A stretch of DNA of 64,000 nt. Source: Rhizobium halophilum. GTDB taxonomy: Bacteria > Pseudomonadota > Alphaproteobacteria > Rhizobiales > Rhizobiaceae. Within the stretch, counting starts at the first letter, position 1. Every line of letters begins with the position of its first letter. This document shows positions 8,581 through 18,785 of this stretch, piece after piece. Below the pieces are notes generated by a model. It did no database searches. It had not been told where the DNA came from and worked only from the letters and a program-made list of their open reading frames with translations. Location of the stretch: contig NZ_JAKJHS010000005.1 in the NCBI RefSeq assembly GCF_021648825.1, positions 186,001 through 250,000 on the forward strand. The letters are read 5' to 3'. Both the position numbers and the translations under genes were made by a program.

Positions 8581-10352
8581 ACCCCGTGGGTCTGCATCCA
8601 CATTTCAAGAAGGCCGACCTGCCACAGTTCGGAGCCCCTGAGTGGCGTGATGTGATCGGAGGGGCTTTCGAACAACTGCTCGAGGTAATCCTGGCGAAAG
8701 AGCCCCCGTTCGCGCGCCGCTTGCGACTGAAGCGCGTCCCGGACCATATCGAGATAAGGTCCATCGACATACTTCAGCTGTGGAACAGGGAAGTACCCCT
8801 TCTTCCTGTCGATGACCTCCGACGGGACAACCAGCCGAGCAGCGTCCTTCAGGACGCCCTTGCCGCCTTCGCGCAGCTTTTCCTCGGGCGGAATCTTTGC
8901 TGCCAGCTCAACAAGTTCGTGGTCCAGGAAAGGAACGCGAGCTTCCAGACCCCAGGCCATGGTCATATTGTCCACTCGTTTGACCGGATCGTCGACGAGC
9001 ATGACTTGGCTGTCGAGACGCAATGCCGCATCGACCGGCGTATCGGCACCGGGTGCACGAAGATGGTTGGAGACGAACTCGAAGCTCACGTCCGTTTCGG
9101 CCAGCCACTCCGGGTTGAGATGCCGCCCGAGCTTCTCGTGGGAGCGGTCAAAGAAGACCTTCGCATAGTCTGCCGCCACGTCATTGGAATTGGCCAGGGG
9201 CGGATACCAGTGATACCCCCCAAACACTTCGTCTGCACCCTGACCTGACTGAACGACGCGGATGTGCTTCGAGACTTCCTGCGAAAGCAGGTAGAAGCCA
9301 GCATTGTCATAGGAGACCATAGGCTCCGACATGGCTGCAAAAACGCCGGGGAGAGCCCCCATCAAGCGTTCGGAAGGCACGAAGATTTGATGGTGATCCG
9401 TGCCAAAGTGCTTGGCGACAAGGTCCGAGTACACAAACTCGTCCCCCTTTTCGCCATTGGCAGCCTCAAAGCCGACGGAGAAGGTCATCAGGTCCTTCTG
9501 GCCCATCTCGGCGAGCAGTCCGACGATCAAGCTTGAGTCGACGCCACCTGACAGCAGCACGCCGACCGGGACGTCCGCGACCATGCGGCGGCGCACTGCG
9601 GTTCGCAGGGCCCCGAGCACGAGGTCCCGCCAATCCTGCGAAGAAAGGCCACTCATGGATGGGTCTCGCTGGTAGGGCGGCTGCCAGTATACGGTGTCCT
9701 CTTCCCGTCCGTCGCGATCGATGACACGAATTGTCGCCGGGGGCAGTTTCTTGACACCATTGACCATTGTATGCGGCGGCGGCACCACCGCGTGGAAGGT
9801 CATGTAGTGATGGAGTGCGGTCTTGTTGATCGACGTGTCGATATCGCCGCTCTTCAGCAGCGCGGGCAGGAACGACGCGAAACGCATGGAATCGCCGGTG
9901 CGGGAGAAGTAGAGCGGTTTGATGCCGAAGCGGTCGCGGGCCATGATCATCCGGCCGGTGTCACGCTCATGGATGACGAAGGCAAACATGCCGTGAAATC
10001 GCTTCACGCACTCGGTCCCCCAGGCATGCCAAGCCTTGAGGATGACCTCGGTGTCCCCATGCGAGAAGAAGCGGTAGCCTTTCGCTTCAAGATCCTTGCG
10101 AAGCTCCGGGTAATTGTAGATGCAGCCGTTAAAGGCAATGCTCAGGCCAAGCTCGGGGTCCACCATTGGCTGGCGGGCCTTCTCCGACAGGTCGATGATG
10201 GAAAGCCGCCGGTGGCCAAGTGCCGCATTTCCATGGATCACCAATCCGGAACCATCCGGCCCGCGCGGCGCAATCACCTCCATCATCCGCGCTTGTACAA
10301 GAGGAGAAGGCTGGGCGCCGTCAAAGCGTATTTCACCACAAATTCCACACAC
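8577..10352 (-). CDS. asnO: N-acetylglutaminylglutamine amidotransferase
   Basis: A 591-residue glutamine-dependent amidotransferase of the asparagine synthase class. Cys2 of the N-terminal MCGICGE is the glutaminase nucleophile. The C-terminal synthetase domain carries the pyrophosphatase loop LLSGGVDSS at about 268-276. By family it converts N-acetylglutaminylglutamine to its terminal amide (NAGGN). It is the first gene of asnO-ngg-peptidase and is divergent from the MarR gene at 10439. That arrangement is also known around PA3458-PA3461 in Pseudomonas aeruginosa. Confidence 0.92.
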   Translation of the reverse strand: MCGICGEIRFDGAQPSPLVQARMMEVIAPRGPDGSGLVIHGNAALGHRRLSIIDLSEKARQPMVDPELGLSIAFNGCIYNYPELRKDLEAKGYRFFSHGDTEVILKAWHAWGTECVKRFHGMFAFVIHERDTGRMIMARDRFGIKPLYFSRTGDSMRFASFLPALLKSGDIDTSINKTALHHYMTFHAVVPPPHTMVNGVKKLPPATIRVIDRDGREEDTVYWQPPYQRDPSMSGLSSQDWRDLVLGALRTAVRRRMVADVPVGVLLSGGVDSSLIVGLLAEMGQKDLMTFSVGFEAANGEKGDEFVYSDLVAKHFGTDHHQIFVPSERLMGALPGVFAAMSEPMVSYDNAGFYLLSQEVSKHIRVVQSGQGADEVFGGYHWYPPLANSNDVAADYAKVFFDRSHEKLGRHLNPEWLAETDVSFEFVSNHLRAPGADTPVDAALRLDSQVMLVDDPVKRVDNMTMAWGLEARVPFLDHELVELAAKIPPEEKLREGGKGVLKDAARLVVPSEVIDRKKGYFPVPQLKYVDGPYLDMVRDALQSQAARERGLFRQDYLEQLFESPSDHITPLRGSELWQVGLLEMWMQTHGV

Positions 10353-10438
10353 GGTTCCGCTTGATCCTTTTTCTATTGATTGTCGGCTAAACTGTTATAG
10401 ATCTGATAATTAGAAATCAAATCATCTAGGTCAAGACT
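10353..10438. promoter_or_regulatory. asnO / marR divergent control region
   Basis: An 86-base AT-rich gap between divergent genes in an otherwise GC-rich region. It contains imperfect inverted repeats around TGATAATTAGAAATCA at 10404-10419, a plausible MarR operator. No sharp -35/-10 pair stands out. Autorepression by the MarR protein is inferred from layout only. Confidence 0.35.
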
Positions 10439-10942
10439 ATGAGCATCGGCGAAAACGGAAACGGCGGCGAAAAGTTTCAGGTTTCGCAGAGGCGGATGAT
10501 CGAGAAAGCCGTCCGACGCATTGTCCGAGCACATGATCTGCAGTCGCGGGCGCTGGCCAAGCGGTGCGGTTTGACCGCGGCTCAGCTCGTTGTCATGAAA
10601 GGTGTCGCCGAACTCGGAGAAGTTACCTCCGGGGCCCTCTCGATCTATGCTGACATCAGTGCCGCAACCATTGTGACGATTCTCGACAATCTTGAGGAGC
10701 GGGGCTTGATCCAGAGGTACCGGTCCGGGAGCGATCGCCGGATCGTCCACACGCGATTGACGGAGGAGGGACGCGTGCTCATGGAGCAGGCGCCGGAGCC
10801 GATGGGCGAGCTCTTCCTCGAGCGCTTCTCAAAGCTCTCCCATCAGGACAGGCAGACGCTTGCGGAGGCGGTATCTCGACTGGGTGAACTAATGTCCGCG
10901 ACCGGCGAGGCAGCTACCCATCGAGAGATTGCTCAGCGTTAG
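10439..10942 (+). CDS. MarR-family transcriptional regulator of the NAGGN locus
   Basis: A 167-residue winged-helix protein. Residues of about 45-110 contain the recognition helix (ISAATIVTILDNLEERGLI) and the wing (RSGSDRRIVHTRLTEEG), the DxR-type MarR signature. Long helices on both sides should form the dimer. It is divergent from asnO, and a MarR gene at this position is conserved in other NAGGN clusters. It therefore likely controls osmolyte synthesis in response to osmotic stress, though its ligand is unknown. Confidence 0.88.
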   Translation: MSIGENGNGGEKFQVSQRRMIEKAVRRIVRAHDLQSRALAKRCGLTAAQLVVMKGVAELGEVTSGALSIYADISAATIVTILDNLEERGLIQRYRSGSDRRIVHTRLTEEGRVLMEQAPEPMGELFLERFSKLSHQDRQTLAEAVSRLGELMSATGEAATHREIAQR

Positions 10943-10964
10943 CGACGAGGGACGGAGCCGCTTC

Positions 10965-11006
10965 GCAGCGTTAGCGCGTCGGTAGGCAGCGTTAGCGCGT
11001 CGGTAG
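10965..11006. repeat. 21-bp tandem direct repeat, two perfect copies
   Basis: Copies at 10965-10985 and 10986-11006 are identical and begin GCAGCGTTAGCGCG. A partial match (CAGCGTTAGCG) already occurs at the marR stop, 10934-10944. The array lies 22 bases after marR. No hairpin or binding-site type is recognised; it may be simple slippage. Confidence 0.85.
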
Positions 11007-11092
11007 ATTGCCGGAAATCAATCTCAAGGGTGGAAGCGCACCCTCGCATACTTATATGAACGGATGTCTTCTAGTCGCTTAAGGAGGCAGTC

Positions 11093-11317
11093 ATGACGAT
11101 CACGAGAGATGAGATTAGAGACGTCTTGGGGCCTGTCGGAGACACCCTAGCAGCAGAGATTGCGGCAACCGGCGCGAGTCATAAGGAGCTCTCCGAAGCC
11201 TGGGCCTGGGTCAACAATAACGAAGCTCTTTTAAACGACGGGCGACCACTGCCGGCGGGTCGTGTTGCGGAACTCGCCGCACTTCTTGAGCCCGAGGATG
11301 AGGAAGATCTGCCGTAG
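11093..11317 (+). CDS. hypothetical protein, 74 aa
   Basis: A 74-residue acidic, mostly helical soluble protein with a textbook ribosome site (AAGGAGG) 6 bases before the ATG. It contains a tryptophan-rich centre (AWAWVNNNEALLNDGRPLP) and ends EPEDEEDLP. It has no membrane segment or known motif. It stands alone, followed by a strong inverted repeat at 11329-11381. Function unknown. Confidence 0.7.
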   Translation: MTITRDEIRDVLGPVGDTLAAEIAATGASHKELSEAWAWVNNNEALLNDGRPLPAGRVAELAALLEPEDEEDLP

Positions 11318-11328
11318 TTCTCGCCCAG

Positions 11329-11381
11329 GAGAGAGCGGCAGGTGATGTGGTGCCGTCCCTTTCTTCGGTTGCCGCTCTCTC
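11329..11381 (+). terminator. long stem-loop after the 74-aa gene
   Basis: Perfect 12-base arms, GAGAGAGCGGCA at 11329-11340 and its complement at 11370-11381, enclose 29 bases. It starts 12 bases after the stop codon. There is no T-tract, so Rho-independent termination is doubtful; it could stabilise the mRNA 3' end. A nested alternative hairpin uses CGGCA / TGCCG (11336-11340 and 11351-11355). Confidence 0.5.
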
Positions 11382-11439
11382 GAAAAGGGAGACAGAACAG
11401 GTTCCTTAGACGCGTACCGTCAGGCGCGGCGTGTGCGCC

Positions 11440-11464
11440 GGAACCTCTTCCGCGTCTTCAGGTT
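11440..11464 (+). promoter_or_regulatory. EcfG-type promoter candidate in a gene-poor gap
   Basis: GGAAC (11440-11444), 17 bases, then GTT (11462-11464). The 11318-11686 gap otherwise contains only hairpins, including GTCCGT-CTTA-ACGGAC at 11483-11498. The next coding start is 11687, so the transcript would have a leader of about 215 bases or include a small RNA. Less secure than the other three motifs. Confidence 0.35.
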
Positions 11465-11686
11465 TAACGAAGAATGTCATCAGTCCGTCTTAACGGACAG
11501 GAGAGACCTCGCCTCTTGCGCTGATCCAAAATAATCCCGGCGCTCAAGGAAGTGAGAGGTGCTCCTTGTTCAAGCAACAGACTATATTACATTATGCTTA
11601 TGGAGGCTTCGCCTTCGCATTCACCAGCAGGAACATAGCCAATCTGTCGCTTGCCTTGAAACGCGAGCCAGCAAGGAGACACCTTC

Positions 11687-11962
11687 ATGGAAGCAGCAAA
11701 GACCTTGGCGGAGATGACCGTCATAGAACGGCGTGAACTCATCGACTTTGTCGCTTCTGCTTTGGAGGGAACTTCCAAAGAAGCGAGGGTACACGGCGAT
11801 CAACAGTCCGCGCTCAACTCTTACAACCTCGCCCTCGCCATTCGCGGGAGTGCCGCGGAGCTGGCAACCGGAGATCTGCGGTCGGCTGAGCTGCTGCTGC
11901 AGCAGGGCATCAGTCTTGTCGCTGCAAGTCTTTCACGCTCGCAAGGTCCGCAACTGCACTAG
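11687..11962 (+). CDS. hypothetical protein, 91 aa
   Basis: A 91-residue protein with ribosome site AAGGAG 9 bases before the ATG. It is predicted to be almost all helix: a charged N-terminal half (MTVIERRELIDFVASALEG), then an amphipathic half with Ala/Leu repeats. There is no signal peptide or recognised family. It is flanked by stress-type genes, and an EcfG-like motif lies 220 bases upstream. Function unknown. Confidence 0.55.
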   Translation: MEAAKTLAEMTVIERRELIDFVASALEGTSKEARVHGDQQSALNSYNLALAIRGSAAELATGDLRSAELLLQQGISLVAASLSRSQGPQLH

Positions 11963-12109
11963 CAAATCCGCAGGCCGGTTCTTGCCAGCGCAGCGGCAGA
12001 TGCCCATCCGCGCTGACGCCGCGGGGTGGAAGGGTTATGCTTCAAGCCAATGCGGAAACCAGCCGGAGGAGGTGGCTCCCGTTCGAAGAAACGGCAGCCA
12101 ATCTAGGCA

Positions 12110-12388
12110 TCAAGGCTCGGCGCGGATAAGGCAATCTGATGCGAGACAGGCAGCGATGAAGCAGGAGCGGGCTTCTTCGCCGCTACCTTTCCCCGAAAGC
12201 GCGGCCATGGAGGCACGTCTTGCCCTTGCAAATGCCGGACCCTTGATGCCGGGCCACCGGTTCATCAGGAACCGGTAGGCTTCTTGGGAGTCGGAGATCG
12301 TCGTTAACGAGGTGTTCTTGTCGGAAACACTGACCGGGTCGGCCCACGTCGCAACGTGGTCGCTCTTGGTCAAGTCGGGAGTGTTCAT
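12110..12388 (-). CDS. DUF982 domain-containing protein
   Basis: A 92-residue protein matching the small DUF982 family, which is expanded in Rhizobiales. Recognisable features are the early DPVSV strand, a central helix ending in NRWPGIKGPAFARARRAS, and a C-terminal EEARSCFIAACLASD helix. Its biochemical role is unknown. The ATG at 12388 is chosen because the domain begins just after it; the frame is open 81 bases further upstream. A near-perfect EcfG motif lies at 12419-12443. Confidence 0.8.
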   Translation of the reverse strand: MNTPDLTKSDHVATWADPVSVSDKNTSLTTISDSQEAYRFLMNRWPGIKGPAFARARRASMAALSGKGSGEEARSCFIAACLASDCLIRAEP

Positions 12389-12418
12389 GAAAGCATTCCA
12401 GTTGTCCGTGCCGTCCCG

Positions 12419-12443
12419 AACGCGATCCCCTTGCTTTCGTTCC
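12419..12443 (-). promoter_or_regulatory. EcfG-type general stress promoter candidate
   Basis: On the minus strand, GGAAC (12443-12439), 17 bases, then GTT (12421-12419), with the preferred C before GTT. It lies 31 bases upstream of the DUF982 start. This is the best match among the four motifs. Confidence 0.6.
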
Positions 12444-12475
12444 GGCCGACCCGCAACGGAACGACGCAAACTGAT

Positions 12476-12637
12476 CTAGCCGCCGGTTGCGATCATGAAA
12501 ATCAATGAGGCGCCGACCAACAGAACGGTGGCGGCAGCGGCCACGCGAATAGCGTTTTCGAAGGGTGCAGTCTTCCCGTGCACACCTTCGGGTTTGGAGC
12601 TTGCTTCCCCAATGGAGCTGCCGCTTGGCCCGATCAT
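12476..12637 (-). CDS. small membrane protein, 53 aa
   Basis: A 53-residue protein with a polar, Ser/Gly/Lys-containing N-terminal half and one C-terminal transmembrane helix (about residues 30-51: Ala/Val/Leu/Ile-rich, ending MIATGG). A GAGG ribosome site lies 4 bases before the ATG. It lies upstream of the DUF982 gene on the same strand, with that gene's promoter candidate between them. No family recognised. Confidence 0.5.
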   Translation of the reverse strand: MIGPSGSSIGEASSKPEGVHGKTAPFENAIRVAAAATVLLVGASLIFMIATGG

Positions 12638-12810
12638 GGATCCTCACATGCCGTGTAGGCTTCGCTTTTGCACGAGAAGAGCGAGGATACTGCTAACGGA
12701 CGCAGTTAAACCTTGGTGAGCAAAACCTGGACAAGCTGAAGTATCGGCGAAGACAAGAAGATGCGCCCAAAGAAGAAGCCCTTTCGCTGCCGCAACGCAA
12801 GCTTAGTCAC

Positions 12811-14118
12811 TTAGTTTCTTTGAGTCGTCCAGCCGAGCATATGGTAGAGGATGATCGCCCCGATCGTGGCGGTGCCGATCCCATCGAGAGTGAAGCCTGC
12901 CACGGCGAGCTTGAAGTTCCCCGCGCCAAGAACCAGGGCCACGCCAACCGTGATGAGGTTTCGCGGCTCGGCGAAGTCCACCTTGTTTTCGACCCAGATG
13001 CGGCCCGCAGTTGCCGCAATGAGCCCGAAGACCACGATAGAAAGACCGCCGATAACCGGCCCGGGAATGGTTTGTATCAGGGCGCCGAATTTTGGCGAGA
13101 AGCCAAGGATTATGGCGACCACCGCTGCAACCAGGAAGATGAGTGTGGAGAAGATGCGGGTTACCGCCATCACGCCCATGTTTTCCGCATACGTGGTCAT
13201 ACCTGTACCGCCAAAAGCACCGGAGACCATGGTTGCCAAGCCATCGCCGAGGAAGGCTCGACCCAGGTAGGGATCAAGGTTCCTGCCGGTCATCGCACCG
13301 ATCGCCTTGATGTGTCCGAGGTTTTCCGCAACAAGGATAACCACGACCGGGGCGATCAGTGTTATCGCCGAGACCGAAAAGGCGGGCGCGGTGAAGCTTG
13401 GAAAGCCAAACCAAGGAGCGGCGCTGACGCCGGAGAAATCCACCGGCTGGCCGAGATTGAAGCCGTTGGCAAGGCCCGTGTAGGCGAGATACGCAAAGGC
13501 ACCGCCGATGAGGATTGGCAAGCGGCGTGCCATGCCGGGAGCATATACGGCAACGAGGCCTACGGCGACGAAGGTAAGGATCGCGATCCATCGCGAGATC
13601 TGGTCGCCTTCAGGGTTGTCTGCACCCACGCCCGAGGCGCTGGCAATGGCGATAGGGGCCAAGACCAAGCCGATTGCCGCGACGATCGCACCCGTCAGAA
13701 CAGGCGGCATCAGCCGCTCGATCCAGCCATGGCCGGCAGCCATCACCACGAGACCGATCAGGGCGTACAGCGCACCTGCAGCTATGATGCCTCCCAGAGC
13801 AAGACCGATATCGGGGTTCGGTGCACCAGCCGTCGCCGCCGTAGCAGCGAGTACCGGACCGATGAAGGCGAAGGAGGAGCCGAGATAACTAGGGACGCGG
13901 CCGCCTACTGCGACGAAGAAGATCAGCGTCGAAATCCCTGAGAACAGGATGGAGACGTTCGGATCGAAACCCATCAAGATAGGTGCAAGTACGGTGGATC
14001 CGAACATGGCCACCACGTGTTGAAGCCCGAGCACCGCCGTTTGTGCTGCTGGAAGCCGCTCGTCCGGCAGGACCTGGCCTTGCGTCTTAAGCCGCCAACG
14101 CGGGAAGTAACCGCCCAT
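12811..14118 (-). CDS. NCS2-family uracil/xanthine permease
   Basis: A 435-residue inner-membrane nucleobase:cation symporter with about 14 hydrophobic segments. The NCS2 signature region is intact: VAENLGHIKAIGAMTGRNLD in the eighth helix region, followed by GDGLATMVSGAFGGTGMTTYAENMG fragments typical of UraA/PyrP. The C-terminal NTL-like loop is replaced by AEPRNLITVGVALV. Uracil is more likely than xanthine, given the closeness to UraA, but this is not certain. It stands alone; the 295 bases upstream contain no gene or clear riboswitch that I can recognise. Confidence 0.88.
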   Translation of the reverse strand: MGGYFPRWRLKTQGQVLPDERLPAAQTAVLGLQHVVAMFGSTVLAPILMGFDPNVSILFSGISTLIFFVAVGGRVPSYLGSSFAFIGPVLAATAATAGAPNPDIGLALGGIIAAGALYALIGLVVMAAGHGWIERLMPPVLTGAIVAAIGLVLAPIAIASASGVGADNPEGDQISRWIAILTFVAVGLVAVYAPGMARRLPILIGGAFAYLAYTGLANGFNLGQPVDFSGVSAAPWFGFPSFTAPAFSVSAITLIAPVVVILVAENLGHIKAIGAMTGRNLDPYLGRAFLGDGLATMVSGAFGGTGMTTYAENMGVMAVTRIFSTLIFLVAAVVAIILGFSPKFGALIQTIPGPVIGGLSIVVFGLIAATAGRIWVENKVDFAEPRNLITVGVALVLGAGNFKLAVAGFTLDGIGTATIGAIILYHMLGWTTQRN

Positions 14119-14413
14119 TTCGCTTGTACCCGTCTCTTATCACTTGATCCGCGGTGCCCAAGCCCGATACGAGACCGGGTCGAATGCGGAAGGAAGGCCT
14201 CGGTTGACAGGGCGCAACTGAGGGCTCCCCTATCCTTTGGCGGATTGTCGATATCTGCATCCTGTGTTCCTGTCACCTGATCCAGCGTGTTTCCCACAGA
14301 AGTGCCACGGGGTGACCGCCGCAACGGCAACGACAATCTCCTTCAGCTCATGATCAAGATGTTGCGACTGGCCCTTTAAGACGCCACCGCCTCGAATTGC
14401 GCCTTGCTAAAAC

Positions 14414-16179
<1,766 letters not shown>

Positions 16180-16183
<4 letters not shown>

Positions 16184-17139
16184 TCGAAGACGGCCCTCGG
16201 GAAGTAGAAGCTCACCACGACATTGGGCATGTCGACAATTTCGGAGATGCGAAGATCGCCACAGGTGGAGACGAGCATGTACGCATCCACCGGATCCATC
16301 TTCTGCGTTGCCGTAAGAAGATCAATCATATTGGCGACAGCGTCCTTGGCCGCAGCCCAAAGATCTGGGCCGATGCCGGTTGTGACCTCGTAGCCCTTGG
16401 CGTCGAGATGGCGCGTGACCGGGCCAGGCGTCGTGAAGCGAGGCGTCTTCAGCGGCTGGTCCTTGATGAGGTCGAGCGTGAGCACGACGTCGAAGGGGCT
16501 TTCGACTGCGGTACCACAGACCTCGCCGTCACCCTGGGCGGCATGCGTGTCTCCGACCGAGAACAGCGCGCCGTCGACCTCGACCGGCAGGTAGAGCGTC
16601 GTGCCGGCGGCTAGATCGCGGATGTCGAGGTTGCCGCCGACCCGGCGCGGCGGGACGACCGTATGGTGGCCTTTCTCGGCCAATGCATTGCCGATGGTGC
16701 CGGCAAACGGCTTTAGCGGCACGCGACCATTCTTGCCGAACAGCGCGGGCTCCATGCTCGACGCGTCGAACTTCCAGACGTTGAGAGCCGGTTCGGTGAA
16801 CTGGTCAGCGAGCAGGCCGAAGCCTGGAATGTTGGCGGTCCAGCCAAAGCCCGCGCCGTCGCGAAGCTGCGGCGTGAAGCTCTCGATGGTGACTTTGAGA
16901 ACGTCCCCTGGCTTTGCACCATCGACATAGATCGGACCGGATACCGGGTTGATCTTGGCGAAATCCAGCGCCTTCACGTCCTCGACGGTGGACTGGGGAC
17001 CAAGTTGGCCCCCAGAACTGTCAAGGCACTGGAACAGGATCGTTTCGCCTGGTGCAGCCGTCAGGGCAGGGGCAAACGCGTTGTCCCAGCCGAAATGGTG
17101 CTGATGGGCGTGGATCGTGTGGTTGCAGTGCTTGCACAT
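16180..17139 (-). CDS. fmdA: acetamidase/formamidase
   Basis: A 319-residue member of the FmdA/AmdA family, which hydrolyses formamide or acetamide to ammonia and the acid. Family landmarks include HFGWDNAF near the N-terminus, the GDTHAAQGDGEVCGTAVE metal-site block near residues 200-220, and VDAYMLVSTCGDLRISEIVD near the C-terminus. The start at 17139 follows AAGGAG overlapping the end of the binding-protein gene, 8 bases upstream. Being inside an ABC operon led by AmiC/AmiR homologues points to uptake and hydrolysis of an amide or amidated peptide. Confidence 0.9.
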
Positions 17140-17147
17140 GATGTGCC

Positions 17148-18758
17148 TTACTCCTTGATGAAGACGTAGTCGTAGTTGACCGGGATCGAGACCGGATCGA
17201 CGTAGAGCGCGTCGTCGCCACCCATGCGCGGGGACTTCATGGTGAAGCGCTGCTCGTTGAACACGGGCGCCCAGGGCGCGTCTTCCATCACCTTCATGTA
17301 GATGTCGGACCATTTGGCGAGACGCTCGTCCACCTTCGCGGGATCGACGATGGAGTCTGCCTCAGCAGCAAGCTTGTCGAGCTCCGGATTGCAGTACTTT
17401 GCCCAGTTCCAGCCGCCTTCCACGGCGCCGCTGCAGCCGAGGATTGGACCGTAGAAGTTTGCCGGATCCGGGAAGTCGGCAATCCATGCCATGCCGCCGG
17501 ACCAGATCATGGGTGCCGTGCCTGCGCCGCCGGCTTCGATTACATTGGCCTGGGCCAGCGATTTGATCGACGCGTTGATGCCGATTGCCTTCAGGTCCTG
17601 CTGGATCGCTTGTGCAATACGCGGGTTCGGATCGGTGTTCATGACGAAGAGTTCAGTGTCGAAGCCGTCCGCGTAACCTGCGTCGGCAAGCAACTTCTTA
17701 GCCCCTTCCCGGTCGAACTCGTAACCTTCGTAGCCTGCCGTGTAGCCCGGCATGGATGGCGGAAGCGGCTGGGTTGCCGGAACGGCGCGACCGTTGATGA
17801 CCTGGACGATGCGGTCCTTATTGATCGCCATGTTGACGGCACGGCGCACCTCGACCTTGTCGAAAGGCGGCTGGGTAACGTTCATGGTGATATAGCCGGT
17901 ATGCAACTGCCCCCCTTCGACAACCAGACTCGCCTGTGCCTCATCCTTCATGACTTCCACGAACTTCGCCGGCGGAATGCCATCGCCTGGAACGTCGACT
18001 TCGCCATTCTGCGCGCGCAGAAGTGCCACAACGGGCTCCTGGCCAACTTCCACGGTGAAGCTGTCGAGATAAGGAACGCCGGAAATCCAGTAGTCCGGAT
18101 TCTTTTCGAACACGAGGCGCTGGCCGAGTGTCCATTCAGCGAGCTTGAAAGCTCCGGTGCCCACAGGCTTCTTGCCGAAATCGGCGCCAGCCTCCTCGAC
18201 GGCTTCCTTTGGAACGATGAACGAGAAGTTCAGCGCCATGATGTGCAGGAAGGTCGCGTCCGGGCGCGACAGCTTGAAGACGACCGTGCTATCGTCGGGA
18301 GCGGAAACGCCGGAAACGGCGTCGGTCTTGCCCTCGGCGGCCTCGTCATAGCCCTCGATCATGGAGAAGAAGCCCTGGCCCGGCGATTGCGTGGCGGGAT
18401 TGACGACGCGGTTGATGGAGTAGACCACGTCATCGGCGACCAGTTCGCGGCCATTGTGGAATTTGACGCCCGGGCGCAGCTTGAACGTGTAGGTGAGGCC
18501 GTCTTCGGAAATCTCGTGGCTTTCCGCGAGCCCCGGACGCAGCTTCGTCGTGCCCGGCTCATAATCCATGAGGCCGTCGAACACGGACTTGATCATCGAC
18601 CAGTTCTGCCAATCATAGCCGATCGCCGGGTCGAGCGTCGCGACATCGTCCTTGTAGGTCACGACCATGTTGCCACCCTGCTTCGGCTCCTGCGCCGGAG
18701 CAAGTGCCGGCAGGGCCATCAAGGTTGCAAGTGCGGTAGAAAGGAAAAGCTTCTTCAT
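17148..18758 (-). CDS. periplasmic substrate-binding protein, Dpp/Opp family (SBP_bac_5)
   Basis: A 536-residue family 5 solute-binding protein. Residues 1-22 are a signal peptide (MKKLFLSTALATLMALPALA). Mature-protein landmarks are LDPAIGYDWQN, the strand-helix segment YTFKLRPGVKFHNGRELVADDV near residue 95, and KPVGTGAFKLAEW near 190. Family members bind peptides, glutathione or other solutes; the ligand here may be an amide or short peptide because formamidase follows directly. It sits between the permease genes and fmdA with gaps under 30 bases. Confidence 0.9.
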   Translation of the reverse strand: MKKLFLSTALATLMALPALAPAQEPKQGGNMVVTYKDDVATLDPAIGYDWQNWSMIKSVFDGLMDYEPGTTKLRPGLAESHEISEDGLTYTFKLRPGVKFHNGRELVADDVVYSINRVVNPATQSPGQGFFSMIEGYDEAAEGKTDAVSGVSAPDDSTVVFKLSRPDATFLHIMALNFSFIVPKEAVEEAGADFGKKPVGTGAFKLAEWTLGQRLVFEKNPDYWISGVPYLDSFTVEVGQEPVVALLRAQNGEVDVPGDGIPPAKFVEVMKDEAQASLVVEGGQLHTGYITMNVTQPPFDKVEVRRAVNMAINKDRIVQVINGRAVPATQPLPPSMPGYTAGYEGYEFDREGAKKLLADAGYADGFDTELFVMNTDPNPRIAQAIQQDLKAIGINASIKSLAQANVIEAGGAGTAPMIWSGGMAWIADFPDPANFYGPILGCSGAVEGGWNWAKYCNPELDKLAAEADSIVDPAKVDERLAKWSDIYMKVMEDAPWAPVFNEQRFTMKSPRMGGDDALYVDPVSIPVNYDYVFIKE

Positions 18759-18785
18759 AGACCTTACTCCTGTTGGTTGACGGTT

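Noticed and set aside
12820..13941. 373-codon plus-strand frame
   Set aside because: It is fully antisense to the NCS2 permease, which has clear family motifs; the product is rich in Arg, Asp and His with no domain, as expected for a shadow frame in GC-rich DNA.
14119..14413. Purine or other riboswitch upstream of the nucleobase permease
   Set aside because: No conserved purine-riboswitch core or strong terminator was seen; nothing supported in this gap.
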